Assembly (NCBI GenBank): GCA_023412805.1
Contig: JAEZRM010000064.1
Location: forward strand, 248,001 to 312,000
Direction: 5' to 3'
DNA: 64,000 bases
DNA from: Pseudomonadota bacterium
GTDB lineage: Bacteria; Pseudomonadota; Alphaproteobacteria; Rhizobiales; Hyphomicrobiaceae
In this document: positions 1 through 9,170 of the stretch, piece after piece
Numbering within the stretch: the stretch's first letter is position 1
Layout: the number at the start of each line of letters is the position of its first letter
Program-made: the position numbers and the translations under genes
Notes under the pieces: model-generated
Told to the model about the DNA's origin: nothing
Seen by the model: only the letters and a program-made list of their open reading frames with translations
The model's database searches: none

Positions 1-1217
1 AACTGATTGATGTCGAGGCACTGCTCGGCGATCTGATCCTCCGAGCAGAAGATGTGTGCATCATCCTGTGTGAAGGCGCGCACACGCATGAGGCCGTGCA
101 GGGCGCCCGACGGCTCGTAGCGATGCACGCAACCGAACTCCGCGATCTTGATCGGCAGCTCGCGATAGCTCTTCAGGCCGTGCTTGAAGATCTGCACGTG
201 ACCAGGGCAGTTCATGGGCTTCAGGGCGAAAACCCGCTCGTCCTCCGTCTCGGTCACGAACATGTTCGCGTGATAGGTCTCCCAGTGTCCCGAGGTCTCC
301 CAGAGCGAGCGCTCGAGAAGCTGCGGTGAGTTCACCTCGACATAGCCTTCGGCCACCTGCCGGCGCCGCATATAAGTGATGAGGCCCTGAAAGAGCGTCC
401 AGCCCTTCGGGTGCCAGAACACGGTGCCGGGCGCGTCATCTTGGAAGTGGAAGAGATCCATCTCGCGGCCGAGCTTGCGGTGGTCGCGCTTCTCCGCTTC
501 CTCGAGCTGCGTGAGATAGGCAGCCAGCTCCTTTTCCTCGGCGAAGGCGGTGCCGTAGATGCGCTGGAGCTGCGGGCCTTGCGCATCGCCGCGCCAATAG
601 CTGCCCGAGAAGCGCATGAGCTTGAAGGCTTTGCCGATCTGCCCGGTCGAGGTCATGTGCGGGCCGCGGCAGAGATCGAGCCAATTACCCTGGCTGTAGA
701 TCTTGACGTCCTCGCCCTCGGGAATGGCGTCGACCAGCTCGACCTTGAAGAGCTCGCCCTTCGAGCGGAAATAGTCCTTCGCCTTGTCGCGGCTCCACAC
801 CTCCTTTTTGAAGGCGGCGTTGCGCGCGATGATCTCCTGCATCTTCTTCTCGATGACGGGAAGATCTTCGGGCTTGAAGGGCTCGGCCTTGGCGAAGTCG
901 TAGAAGAAGCCGTTCTCGATGACCGGGCCGATGGTGACCTGCGTGCCGGGCCAGATGTCCTGCACGGCTTCGGCGAGGACGTGCGCGGCATCGTGCCGGA
1001 TCAGCTCCAGGGCTTCCGGGTCCGTGCGCGAGACGAACCGGATCTCGGCGTCGGCCGTGATCGGGTCGGCAGCGTCGCTCAAGGTTCCGTTAAGGACCAT
1101 GCCGACCGTGCGCTTCGCCAGGGACGGCGCGATCGACTTCGCCACGTCGATGCCGGTGGTCCCGTTGGGGACCTTGCGTTTTGCGCCATCCGGAAATGTC
1201 AGGGTGATTTCAGTCAT
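1..1217 (-). CDS. thrS: Threonine--tRNA ligase, 3' end cut by window
   Basis: Class II aminoacyl-tRNA synthetase that charges tRNA-Thr. The frame opens with ATG at 1217, preceded by a GGAG-type ribosome site, and runs off the window after about 405 residues. In order it shows an N-terminal TGS domain (MTEITLTFPDGAKRK..., about 1-60), the editing domain with HDAAH near residue 75, the second additional domain with the DLCRGPH motif, and the start of the catalytic core with PMNCPGH. It breaks off after QDDAHIFC, a motif of the core, so the rest of the core and the anticodon-binding domain lie outside. It is divergent from the DUF2093 gene. Identity is certain; the truncation is only the window edge. 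Confidence 0.97.
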   Translation of the reverse strand, partial: MTEITLTFPDGAKRKVPNGTTGIDVAKSIAPSLAKRTVGMVLNGTLSDAADPITADAEIRFVSRTDPEALELIRHDAAHVLAEAVQDIWPGTQVTIGPVIENGFFYDFAKAEPFKPEDLPVIEKKMQEIIARNAAFKKEVWSRDKAKDYFRSKGELFKVELVDAIPEGEDVKIYSQGNWLDLCRGPHMTSTGQIGKAFKLMRFSGSYWRGDAQGPQLQRIYGTAFAEEKELAAYLTQLEEAEKRDHRKLGREMDLFHFQDDAPGTVFWHPKGWTLFQGLITYMRRRQVAEGYVEVNSPQLLERSLWETSGHWETYHANMFVTETEDERVFALKPMNCPGHVQIFKHGLKSYRELPIKIAEFGCVHRYEPSGALHGLMRVRAFTQDDAHIFCSEDQIAEQCLDINQ

Positions 1218-1468
1218 CGGAGGGTCTCCTCTCACTCACTGCCAACCAAGCAGGTAAGACGGATGTCTTGCGGAGGGGGCTTGTGCAGGTCGCCGGGCCG
1301 GGTGTCAAGGTAAGCACGCCTGAGAACCAGGGGCCCGTCCGGCGAGCGGCACAAGGTGTCGCGCGCGAGAGAGATGGCTGGCGCCGATGGAGCCGCCCAT
1401 GTAACGTACGGCGGCCGGCGCGGGTAAACCCGACGTCAAGGCAGGACAGAAAGGCCGCGATTGTTAAG

Positions 1469-1702
1469 ATGAATCGGTTTGAACGCCTGTTCGGTTTCCG
1501 GGGCGAGGCCAAGGTAAAATATCTGGACGGTGAGTTTCAGGTCGTTTCGCCGGGGGACTATGTCGTCTGCGCGGTGACCGGGGAGCCGATCCCGCTCGCG
1601 GAACTGCGCTATTGGAGCGTCGAGCTGCAGGAGCCCTACGCCACGGCCGACGCCTCGCTTCGCCGCCATCTGGAGACACGCCGCCCGCGCGGTGGCCGGT
1701 AG
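1469..1702 (+). CDS. DUF2093 family small protein
   Basis: A 77-residue protein matching the DUF2093 family, small alphaproteobacterial proteins of unknown function. The core reads VKYLDGEFQVVSPGDYVVCA then VTGEPIPLAELRYWSV, about residues 13-52, followed by the typical QEPYA segment. There is no signal peptide or membrane segment. The frame is open upstream to 1268, but that part is non-conserved and low-complexity, so I start at the ATG MNRFERLFGF at 1469. It is divergent from thrS. The single Cys sits in the CAVTGEPIP turn. Family assignment is from memory of the motif; the function is unknown. Confidence 0.85.
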   Translation: MNRFERLFGFRGEAKVKYLDGEFQVVSPGDYVVCAVTGEPIPLAELRYWSVELQEPYATADASLRRHLETRRPRGGR

Positions 1703-1874
1703 AGCGTGATGTTGCAGGACGTTTTGTCGCGACCCCCACTCGAGGCGGCTGGGAATTCTGCGCACGCAAACTGAGAATTGAGTTGATTTCACTGGTGATC
1801 GGCTGGCCAAGATAGTGCCGCAGTTGTTAGGCTAGTTCCCCGGACCGGGGCGTGAGCCATTGATAGGGGTATTT

Positions 1875-1905
1875 CAGGCCAGCGCAGTGCGCTAAGCGTG
1901 GCCTG
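1875..1905. promoter_or_regulatory. Nested inverted repeat before TPR gene
   Basis: Two nested inverted repeats lie just upstream of the TPR gene: outer arms CAGGCC (1875-1880) and GGCCTG (1900-1905), inner arms AGCGCA (1881-1886) and TGCGCT (1888-1893) around a single G. It ends 12 bases before the ATG, next to the GGAG ribosome site. It could be an operator or a 5' leader hairpin. No known regulator is implied by the sequence. Confidence 0.35.
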
Positions 1906-1917
1906 CGGAGAGATGAG

Positions 1918-3708
1918 ATGCCTTTCGCGCGTGTCGCGCTGATCGCCGCCCTTGTGGCTTGCCCACTCTGCCAGCCGGCCAACGCGCGCGGTAATGAGAG
2001 CCAATCCGAGGTGCGGCCGTCCTTCGGCGGGTATCTCGCGGGGCGCGTTGCGCGGGGCTTGCACGACACCGAGTCCGCGGCGGAATTCTTCAGGCGCGCC
2101 CTGTCGCGGGATCCCGAGAACGAGACGCTCCTCGAGCAGTCGCTCCTGATGGATGTTACCGAGGGGCAGATCTCGGAAACGGTCGATCTGGCGCAGCGCC
2201 TGCTGGCGATGCACGCTTCGCACCGCGTTGCCGGGCTCGTGCTCGGCGCGGAAGCGGCGAAGCGATCGGACTACGCTGACGCCAGCGAGAAGTTCAAGCG
2301 CGCTGCAGTGAGCCTCGTCGGCGAGGTGACGAGCACGCTTGCGACGGCCTGGACGCGCTACGCGAGCGGTGATGTCGATGGGGCGCTCGCGCAGCTCGAT
2401 GGACTGAAGCAGGCCGACTGGGCGCAGTTCTATCTCCGCTATCACAAGGCGCTGATCAGCGATCTTGCCGGACGTCACCAGGAAGCCGGGCGGCTCTACG
2501 AGCGCATTTTCCGCAGCGAGCAGCGCCTCGTGCGGTTGACGCTCTCCTATGCCCAGCACGCGGCGGCGCGTGGCGATCGCAAACTCGCGCGCTCGATCAT
2601 CAACGAGCATTCGCGGCGGACGACCGGGAACGTCCACCCGTATATCACCGCGCTCGGAGAGGCTCTCGATCGCGGCGACAAGATGCCTCTGCTCGTTGCG
2701 AGCACGAACCAGGGATTGGCGGAGGTCTTCTTCGGCCTTGGCGAAGCGCTCTCGAGCGAAGGCGGCGTTGGTCTCGGGACGGTCTACCTGCAACTCGCGC
2801 TCCATCTGGATCCGGAGTCACCGTTCGCACTCGCCGCGCTGGCGTCCGTCTACGAGACGACGAAGCGCTACGAAAACGCGATCCGGACCTACGAGCGGAT
2901 TCCGGATGGCACGCCGATCGAAGGCTCCATCAGGGTCAGGAAGGCGCTGCTGCTCAATCAGCTCGAGCGCCTCGACGAATCGCGCACGCTGCTCGAGCGT
3001 ATGGCGGACGAGGACGGCACGGATATCCGTGCGCTCGATGCGCTCGGCAATATCATGCGCTCACGCAAGCGCTATGACGAGGCGATTACCTACTACGACC
3101 GTCTGATCGATCGGATGGGGCCGCCACAGAAGCAGCACTGGACGTTTTTCTTTGCGCGCGGCACGGCCCATGAGCGCTCCAAGAACTGGCCTAAGGCGGA
3201 GAGCGACCTTCAGCGCGCGCTGAGGTTGTCGCCCGATCAGCCGTCGGTGCTGAACTATCTGGGCTACTCCTGGGTCGACCAGAACAAGAATCTGAAGCTC
3301 GGCATGGAGCACATCCGCAAGGCCGTGCGGCTGCGCCCCGATGATGGTCATATCGTCGACAGCCTCGGTTGGGCGCACTTTCGGCTCGGCAATTACCGTG
3401 AGGCGGTGCGCTATCTCGAGCGGGCCGTCGAGCTGATGCCACAGGACCCAATCCTCAACGATCATCTCGGCGACGCCTATTGGCGGGTCGGGCGGCGCCG
3501 TGAGGCACGCTTTCAGTGGAACCAGGCGCTGACGCTCAATCCCGAGCAAGAGGACGTCGACAAGATCAAGTCGAAACTGGCTGAGGGGCTGCCCGCGCGG
3601 ACACGGCCACGCACTGTGAAGCGCCCCAATCAGCAGGCGCGTGGCGACGCGCAGCGCAAGAAGCGCACAGACAACCAGATTGGGCCGGCCTCGCAGCAGC
3701 TCCGGTAA
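1918..3708 (+). CDS. Exported tetratricopeptide repeat protein
   Basis: A 596-residue TPR protein. The N-terminus (MPFARVALIAALVACPLC..., cleavage near ANARG, residue 24) looks like a signal peptide, so it probably acts in the periplasm. From about residue 45 to 555 it is built of TPR-type helical pairs, clearest in the C-terminal half (for example YRGNYREAVRYLERAVELMP-like units near 490-510). The tail from about 560 is rich in Lys, Arg and Gln and looks disordered. A GGAG site precedes the ATG. Its TAA stop directly abuts the ATG of ispE, so the two are surely co-transcribed and probably coupled. TPR proteins are scaffolds; the partner here is not evident. A TPR gene beside ispE is, to my knowledge, seen in related genomes. 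Confidence 0.88.
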   Translation: MPFARVALIAALVACPLCQPANARGNESQSEVRPSFGGYLAGRVARGLHDTESAAEFFRRALSRDPENETLLEQSLLMDVTEGQISETVDLAQRLLAMHASHRVAGLVLGAEAAKRSDYADASEKFKRAAVSLVGEVTSTLATAWTRYASGDVDGALAQLDGLKQADWAQFYLRYHKALISDLAGRHQEAGRLYERIFRSEQRLVRLTLSYAQHAAARGDRKLARSIINEHSRRTTGNVHPYITALGEALDRGDKMPLLVASTNQGLAEVFFGLGEALSSEGGVGLGTVYLQLALHLDPESPFALAALASVYETTKRYENAIRTYERIPDGTPIEGSIRVRKALLLNQLERLDESRTLLERMADEDGTDIRALDALGNIMRSRKRYDEAITYYDRLIDRMGPPQKQHWTFFFARGTAHERSKNWPKAESDLQRALRLSPDQPSVLNYLGYSWVDQNKNLKLGMEHIRKAVRLRPDDGHIVDSLGWAHFRLGNYREAVRYLERAVELMPQDPILNDHLGDAYWRVGRRREARFQWNQALTLNPEQEDVDKIKSKLAEGLPARTRPRTVKRPNQQARGDAQRKKRTDNQIGPASQQLR

Positions 3709-4587
3709 ATGTCCGCGACACCTCCTGTGATTCTGACCGAAATCGCGCGCGCGAAGGTCAATCTCACGCTTCGCGTGCTGGGCCGGAGGCTCGACGGCTA
3801 TCACGAGCTCCAGAGCCTGGTCGGATTCGCCGACATCGGCGATGAGGTGACGTTGGAGGTGGGCGCGCCGCCGGGGGTGACGGCAAGCGGCCCATTTGCA
3901 AGCGCCATCGACGGCGAGAACATTGCTGCCCGCGCTCTGCGGGTGCTCGCGGAGAGCGCGCCAAGCCTTTCTTTAGGCAGCGTGCACATCGACAAGCGGC
4001 TGCCGGTGGCGGCCGGTATCGGCGGAGGCTCGGCCGATGCCGCCGCCGTCCTGCGCGCGGTCCGCCGCGCGAGCCCAAGCGCCGCTGCAACGATCGATTG
4101 GCGGTCGCTCGCGGCCTCGCTCGGTGCTGATGTTCCCGTCTGTCTGGAGAGTTCAGCCCAGCTCATGTGGGGTATCGGCCGTGAGACGGCGCCGGTGCCG
4201 GCGCTGCCGCCTCTGCCCGCAGTCCTCGTCAATCCTGGGGTGTTGCTGGCGACCGCGGCCGTCTTCCGGGCACTCGGGGCGGCGCCCGCACCTGCTCAGG
4301 TGATTGCGCCTGCCTTACCGATGTCCTTCCCGGACGTTGCTTCGGTCCTGGCTCATGTCGGCGCGGGCACGAACGATCTCGAGGCGACGGCGCTGGGGCT
4401 ATGCCCAGCGATCGGCGCCGTCCTGTCGACGCTTGGCGGTGAGCCCGGTGTTCGCCTCGCCCGCATGTCGGGGAGCGGTCCGACGTGCTTTGCGCTTTTC
4501 GAGACCACCGCGGCTGCCGAGGCGGCCGCGGAGCGCATCCGCGGGCGCAATCGAGGTTGGTGGGTAAAGGCGACGACACTTCGCTGA
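3709..4587 (+). CDS. ispE: 4-diphosphocytidyl-2-C-methyl-D-erythritol kinase
   Basis: GHMP kinase that phosphorylates CDP-methylerythritol at the 2-hydroxyl, the fourth step of the MEP route to isoprenoid precursors. The 292 residues match family length. The ATP loop PVAAGIGGGSADAA sits at 99-112; Lys16 in AKVNL and Asp141 in LGADVPV correspond to the catalytic pair of the family; a C-terminal glycine motif RMSGSGPTCFAL is also present. Its ATG follows the stop of the TPR gene with no gap, so translation depends on the upstream ribosomes or on a site within that gene's end. There is no sign of damage. Confidence 0.96.
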   Translation: MSATPPVILTEIARAKVNLTLRVLGRRLDGYHELQSLVGFADIGDEVTLEVGAPPGVTASGPFASAIDGENIAARALRVLAESAPSLSLGSVHIDKRLPVAAGIGGGSADAAAVLRAVRRASPSAAATIDWRSLAASLGADVPVCLESSAQLMWGIGRETAPVPALPPLPAVLVNPGVLLATAAVFRALGAAPAPAQVIAPALPMSFPDVASVLAHVGAGTNDLEATALGLCPAIGAVLSTLGGEPGVRLARMSGSGPTCFALFETTAAAEAAAERIRGRNRGWWVKATTLR

Positions 4588-4753
4588 GGGCCGTTCTCGG
4601 TCCAAATGCTTGACGCCGGCTTGTGCTCGCGCTGAGAAATTTACCTTCTCGCAGGTAATGTGAAACTGCATAAAGTTGCTCGCAATCGCTTTACGCGACT
4701 GCAGCCATCGTCCTTCTATCGTCCGCCTTGCAGGGGTCTGGAGGCGGAAGTCG

Positions 4754-6373
4754 ATGAGGGACGTTAACGGGGCAGGGCGCTGTCTGGCGGCATGGCGAGG
4801 CTTGTGCGCGCTCTCCCGGCGTTTCCGAGCCGATCAGAGCGGCGTCACCATCATCATCTTCGCAATTGGCTTCTCGGTCTTCGGTCTCGCGGCTGCGATC
4901 GCGATCGACTATGCGCGGGTCGAGATCGAGCGGCTTCGTATGCAACGCGCGATCGACGCCGCTGCCCTTGCCGCTGCCCATCGCCTCGGCAGGCCTGATC
5001 AGGAAGAATCCGGCCCGGCAACTGCCGAGGCCTTTTTCAAGGCCAACGTGCCCCAGGGAACCAAGCTCTCCATCAAAGACATGAAGATGGACGTGGCGGC
5101 CGGTGAAGTGACGATCACGTCGGGCGGGCGCCATCCGACCACCCTGATGGGGGCGTTTGGCGTGAGAGACATTGGCCTCGCGGCCGGCACGCGGGTCATG
5201 CGCGGTGACGGCACTGTCGAGGTCGCACTCGTGCTCGACAACTCCGGATCCATGGCCGGCAGCTATATAGCCGACCTCAAGGATGCTGCCCGCAGTCTCG
5301 TCGATATGGTTTTTGCTGGCGCCATGGGCAACGACAAGGTCCACATCGGCGTGGTGCCGTTTGCGGGCTCGGTCAATGTCGGCGCCCATCATCAGGATGC
5401 GGGCTGGATCGACACCGAGGGAGAGTCCCCGGTCCACCATGAAAATTTCGCGTCACCGCGCACGCGCTTCCAGCTTTTCAGCGATCTCGGTACGTCATGG
5501 CGCGGTTGTGTCGAAGTGCGTCCAGCGCCTTATGATGTCAACGATGCGACGCCGTCGTCGGGGACGCCGGCGACGCTGTTCGTGCCGATGTTTGCGCCCG
5601 ACGAGCCCGATAAGGGCAACGCCGGCGGCGGGTCCTACCCGAACAGCTACCTCAACGATTTCGGCGGCAGCTGCCCGACGCCCGAGCAGGTGTGCGTCGA
5701 CTACAATACGCGCCGCCAGCGCTGCGATGAGTACGGCCCGAAGCCGTTGGCGCCTGCCGACGCGCAATCGCGCATGTGCAAGTACGAGGGCGCTTCGACA
5801 CCATCCGGCCTCGGCCCGAACTACGGGTGCACGACGGCGCCCCTGACCGAGCTCACGTCCTATAAGGAGGATGTGACGGCGGCCATCGATGCGATGACCG
5901 CGAGCGGTCTCACCAACATTGGCGAAGGGTTGATGTGGGGGTGGCGCCTGCTCTCGCCCGAAGCGCCGTTCACCACGGGGCGGTCCTGGAGCGAGGAAAA
6001 AAACCAGAAGGTCATCGTCCTGATGACGGACGGCCAGAATACTTACACCAGCTCCAAGGGCAATCACAATTGGACGCCCTATGGCGCCTTCGGCTTCGGC
6101 GTGAAGGGCCGGCTCGGCAGCACGAACTCGGCGTCGGCGCTCACAAATGCGATGAATGCGAAGACGCGGGCGGCCTGCACCAATGCGAAGGCGCGCGGCA
6201 TCGTCATCTACACGATCGCTTTCCGGCTGGAGAACGACAGTACGACCAGTGCCCTGCTCAGAGATTGCGCGAGCGAGAGCTCCAATGCCTACTCTGCCAG
6301 TGATGGCGCCAAGCTGAATCAGGTGTTCCAGAACATAGGCCGCGAGATTTCGAATCTGCGTGTCGCCGGCTGA
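4754..6373 (+). CDS. TadG-like pilus protein with vWA domain
   Basis: A 539-residue TadG/TadE-type protein. After a basic start comes the typical DQSG segment and one membrane helix (about 31-51, VTIIIFAIGFSVFGLAAAIA), followed by the ARVEIERLRMQRAIDAAALA stretch usual for these pseudopilin-like proteins. A von Willebrand factor A domain follows, with an intact MIDAS motif DNSGS at 162-166 and a later VLMTDGQNT strand. A Cys-rich insert lies about 250-370 between the MIDAS and the end of the vWA fold. Such proteins belong to Tad/Flp pilus loci and are secreted or membrane-anchored. The frame is open upstream to 4676, but ATG 4754 has a GGAGG site. A strong hairpin follows the stop. Confidence 0.85.
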   Translation: MRDVNGAGRCLAAWRGLCALSRRFRADQSGVTIIIFAIGFSVFGLAAAIAIDYARVEIERLRMQRAIDAAALAAAHRLGRPDQEESGPATAEAFFKANVPQGTKLSIKDMKMDVAAGEVTITSGGRHPTTLMGAFGVRDIGLAAGTRVMRGDGTVEVALVLDNSGSMAGSYIADLKDAARSLVDMVFAGAMGNDKVHIGVVPFAGSVNVGAHHQDAGWIDTEGESPVHHENFASPRTRFQLFSDLGTSWRGCVEVRPAPYDVNDATPSSGTPATLFVPMFAPDEPDKGNAGGGSYPNSYLNDFGGSCPTPEQVCVDYNTRRQRCDEYGPKPLAPADAQSRMCKYEGASTPSGLGPNYGCTTAPLTELTSYKEDVTAAIDAMTASGLTNIGEGLMWGWRLLSPEAPFTTGRSWSEEKNQKVIVLMTDGQNTYTSSKGNHNWTPYGAFGFGVKGRLGSTNSASALTNAMNAKTRAACTNAKARGIVIYTIAFRLENDSTTSALLRDCASESSNAYSASDGAKLNQVFQNIGREISNLRVAG

Positions 6374-6383
6374 TTTAGCGACG

Positions 6384-6420
6384 ATTGCGCGGCGGACTGA
6401 AGGTTCGGTCGCCGCGCAAT
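6384..6420 (+). terminator. Strong hairpin after TadG-like gene
   Basis: An 11-base perfect inverted repeat, ATTGCGCGGCG (6384-6394) and CGCCGCGCAAT (6410-6420), with a 15-base loop, begins 10 bases after the TadG-like stop. The position suggests transcription termination. Only a weak T-rich stretch follows, so it is not a textbook intrinsic terminator. Confidence 0.6.
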
Positions 6421-6936
6421 AGGTCTATGTTCCGGATACAGCAAGCTTATGCACAGTTCGCTCTGTTGCTTGCGGTGGCTGTGAGGTGAGCCTTGCGCCC
6501 AAGGCGCGCAGCGCGGTGCAGCGCTTCGCCATAGTGGGCGAAGTTGGCCACTCAACGCGGTTGCAGCTGATGAATGCCGTACCGACACGACGGACCGGGC
6601 GGCTGGGACAAGCTGTGGATGGGCCCGGTAAAGGTCACAGGGTGCACTGAGGGGAGGCTGTTCCCTTCGAAAGATTTCGTGATCACTTGTTGGTGTGGGG
6701 TAGGCAGGGACCTGGCGGTCGAGGCCTCGCCTGAGGATGCGGTCATGGCAGTGACAGCACCAGGTTGGGTTTCAGTAAGGGTCACGACGTCCGACAGTGC
6801 ACGCGTTCTCCGATGCGGCTCCTGCGTGGTGGAGCCCTGAGGAAGGGAACGTGGCGCGATCGGCGTATGGCTTGTCTGCCCCGGCTGGGGGCCAGATGTA
6901 TTGCGTCGCGTGGGTCCTCCGTATCAGCGGGGGCAT
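6421..6936. other. Non-coding stretch inside tad locus
   Basis: About 515 bases without a convincing gene; the short frames here match no family I know. Two further small hairpins lie near its left side: CCTTG (6491-6495) with CAAGG (6500-6504), and CTTCGCC (6524-6530) with GGCGAAG (6537-6543). In many tad loci a cpaB gene precedes cpaC, but I see no CpaB-like remnant. It probably holds the cpaC promoter. Confidence 0.45.
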
Positions 6937-8448
6937 GTGACTGTGTTCGAAAGTACGTTCAATTCGTGGATCGGCATTCGCCGGTTTGCTCTTCTCTTCC
7001 TGGCGGCGTGCGCGGTCTGCTTCGGCAGCACGCATGTCGTCGCGCAGGGACAGCAAGCGTCTGGCTTCGGTACGGATGCCAGCCACCGTTCCTATCTCAG
7101 GGTGCCGGCCAATGCGCCGCTGCCTGCGACGCGCAGGATCACGATTGGTGTCGACAAGTCGATGCTGATCGAGCTGCCGGTCGATCTGGAGAACGTCCTC
7201 GTATCCAATCCCGAGGTCGTCAACGCCGTCGTCAAGTCGCAGCGCCAAGTCTACCTACTCGCCAAGGATCAGGGCGAAGCCAACGCATTCTTCATGGGTG
7301 CCAACGGGCAGAAGGTTCTTCTGCTCGAGATTGTGGTGGCACGCGATCTCTCGGCGATCAGCGAAGCGCTCCATCGGCTTCTGCCGGGCTCGAAGATCAC
7401 TGTCGACACGATGGGCGACAATGTGGTGCTGAGCGGCAGCGTGATGACGCCCGTGGATGCCAATCGCGCCGCCGAGCTCGCACAGCGCGCGATGAAGAAG
7501 CCGGACAGCGTGGTCAATATGCTGACCGTGGTGGAACCCGCCAAGGAGCAGGTTCTGCTGAAAGTCACGGTTGCGGAAGTTCAACGCGAGGCATTGCGCC
7601 GTCTGGGTGTGGACGTGCAGAACGCGTTGCTGCATTCGGGCAACTTCACATTCCAGAAGATAATCACGAACGCGTTTCCCGTGACCGGTGCGGTGGCGCC
7701 CACGATTGCATCTGGAGTTTCTGGAGCCGCTGGAACGGCGGGGCCGGTTGGCTGGCAAACGGGGAACCAGTCCGTGGCGGCCGTTGTCGAGGCGCTTGAG
7801 AGGACTGGGTTGATGCGCACGCTGGCGGAACCCAATCTCACGGCGCTGTCCGGCGAGTCTGCGAGCTTCATTGCCGGCGGAGAATTTCCCATACCGCTTC
7901 GCGGCAGCAATGGCGATCTTTCTGTCGAGTTCAAGTCCTTCGGTGTCAGCACGAAGTTCAAGCCAGTAGTGCTGAGCGACGGGCGCATCAGCCTTTCGAT
8001 TGGTGCTGAGGTGAGCGAGCTCTCGACCGAAGGCGCAGTTGTGGCGGCAGGTATCTCTATACCCGCACTAAAAAAGCGATCGGCCGAGACAACGCTCGAA
8101 TTGCCGAGTGGTGGAACGCTTGCCATGGCCGGGATGCTTTCGGACGACACGCGCCAGAACGTCGACGGTGTGCCGGGCCTCAAGAATTTGCCAATTCTCG
8201 GTCAGCTCTTCCGCTCGAACGACTACCGTCGCCGTGAGACTGAGCTCGTCATTCTCGTGACGCCCTACATCGCGACGCACATGACGAAGGCGCAAGCCGC
8301 GAAGCCGGACAAGAACTTTGCTCCGGCGAGCGATCTCAAGAGCATCTTCTTCGGCCATATGCACCGATTGTATGGCCCGATCGGCGGCTCGCTCGAAGGC
8401 GAGTTCGGATTCATCATCGCCTATCCCGATGCGGGCACGAAAGGTTGA
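6937..8448 (+). CDS. cpaC: CpaC/RcpA-type pilus secretin
   Basis: Outer-membrane secretin of the Tad/Flp pilus, about 503 residues. An N-terminal signal peptide (hydrophobic LLFLAACAVCF, cut near VVAQG) is followed by the N0-like domain (ITIGVDKSMLIELP..., about 55-125), a BON-like part, and the secretin core. The core shows LTALSGESASFIAGGEFPIP and the C-terminal signature GLKNLPILGQLF with RRRETELVILVTPY. The frame is open from a TTG at 6901; I choose GTG 6937 because it leaves a normal signal peptide, but GTG 6943 or TTG 6901 are possible and none has a strong ribosome site. cpaD follows immediately. The rest of the export machinery is absent nearby. Confidence 0.88.
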   Translation: MTVFESTFNSWIGIRRFALLFLAACAVCFGSTHVVAQGQQASGFGTDASHRSYLRVPANAPLPATRRITIGVDKSMLIELPVDLENVLVSNPEVVNAVVKSQRQVYLLAKDQGEANAFFMGANGQKVLLLEIVVARDLSAISEALHRLLPGSKITVDTMGDNVVLSGSVMTPVDANRAAELAQRAMKKPDSVVNMLTVVEPAKEQVLLKVTVAEVQREALRRLGVDVQNALLHSGNFTFQKIITNAFPVTGAVAPTIASGVSGAAGTAGPVGWQTGNQSVAAVVEALERTGLMRTLAEPNLTALSGESASFIAGGEFPIPLRGSNGDLSVEFKSFGVSTKFKPVVLSDGRISLSIGAEVSELSTEGAVVAAGISIPALKKRSAETTLELPSGGTLAMAGMLSDDTRQNVDGVPGLKNLPILGQLFRSNDYRRRETELVILVTPYIATHMTKAQAAKPDKNFAPASDLKSIFFGHMHRLYGPIGGSLEGEFGFIIAYPDAGTKG

Positions 8449-8453
8449 CCACG

Positions 8454-9167
8454 ATGTCCAATGCAGCATCGAGATTGCGCGCCATCAGCGTGATCGCCGC
8501 GACGACAGCCGTTGTGGCAAGCCTCGCGCTTGCCGCTTGCGATGAGCGTCATCCGCGCTTGCCGGATTACATGGGTGTTGCGCTCAACGACGTGGATGCA
8601 CGTCATCCCATCGGCTTCGTCGACGAGCGGCATGTGCTCAACATCGATACGCCGCCTCGGGCCCGCGACGTCAGCCACAATCAGGCTGCGGACATGCACC
8701 GCTTCGTCGCGCGCTACAAGGCGGAAGGCGTGGGGCGGCTTTCGATCTCGGTGCCTGGACACGCCGACGCCGGCACGTCGCAGGTTCTAGCGGAGCTTGG
8801 GCGCATTATGCGCGACCTCGATGTCGCGCCCCAGCGGGTCGTGAGGGTTCGTCATGCGGATGGGAAACGCTCGCGGCCTGTCGTGCGGCTGAGCTACGCC
8901 GCACCTCAGGCGGTCGCGCCGGAATGCGGCCACTGGCATCGCGATGTTGCGCGCGATCCGGAGCGCCTCAACTATCCCGAATTCGGTTGCGCGACGCAGC
9001 GCAATCTCGCCGGCATGGTCGCGAACAGCCGCGATCTTCAGCGGCCGCAGGACGAGCAGCCGCGCTCGGCGGAGCGACGCTCGCAGACATGGAGCAACTA
9101 CATCGCTCCCGAGACCAAGGACAATGTCGAGACCAAGGCCAAGGCCGAGAGCACGACGACCAAATAG
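8454..9167 (+). CDS. cpaD: CpaD-like pilus assembly lipoprotein
   Basis: About 237 residues, matching the CpaD family of Tad pilus biogenesis lipoproteins. The N-terminus carries a hydrophobic segment ending in the lipobox LAAC, so it is expected to be lipidated and to support the CpaC secretin at the outer membrane. The conserved middle reads RFVARYKAEG, then VSVPGHADAG-like and PVVRLSYAAP, and later the family block CGHWHRDVARDPE with YPEFGCATQRNLAGMVA. The tail is rich in Lys, Glu and Thr. A TTG overlapping the cpaC stop (8445) is an alternative start; ATG 8454 has an AAGG site. The next gene is convergent, so the operon ends here. Confidence 0.87.
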   Translation: MSNAASRLRAISVIAATTAVVASLALAACDERHPRLPDYMGVALNDVDARHPIGFVDERHVLNIDTPPRARDVSHNQAADMHRFVARYKAEGVGRLSISVPGHADAGTSQVLAELGRIMRDLDVAPQRVVRVRHADGKRSRPVVRLSYAAPQAVAPECGHWHRDVARDPERLNYPEFGCATQRNLAGMVANSRDLQRPQDEQPRSAERRSQTWSNYIAPETKDNVETKAKAESTTTK

Positions 9168-9170
9168 TCT

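Noticed and set aside
6552..6840. Short frames on both strands in the gap before cpaC
   Set aside because: No signal peptide, motif or ribosome site, and no similarity to CpaB that I can see.
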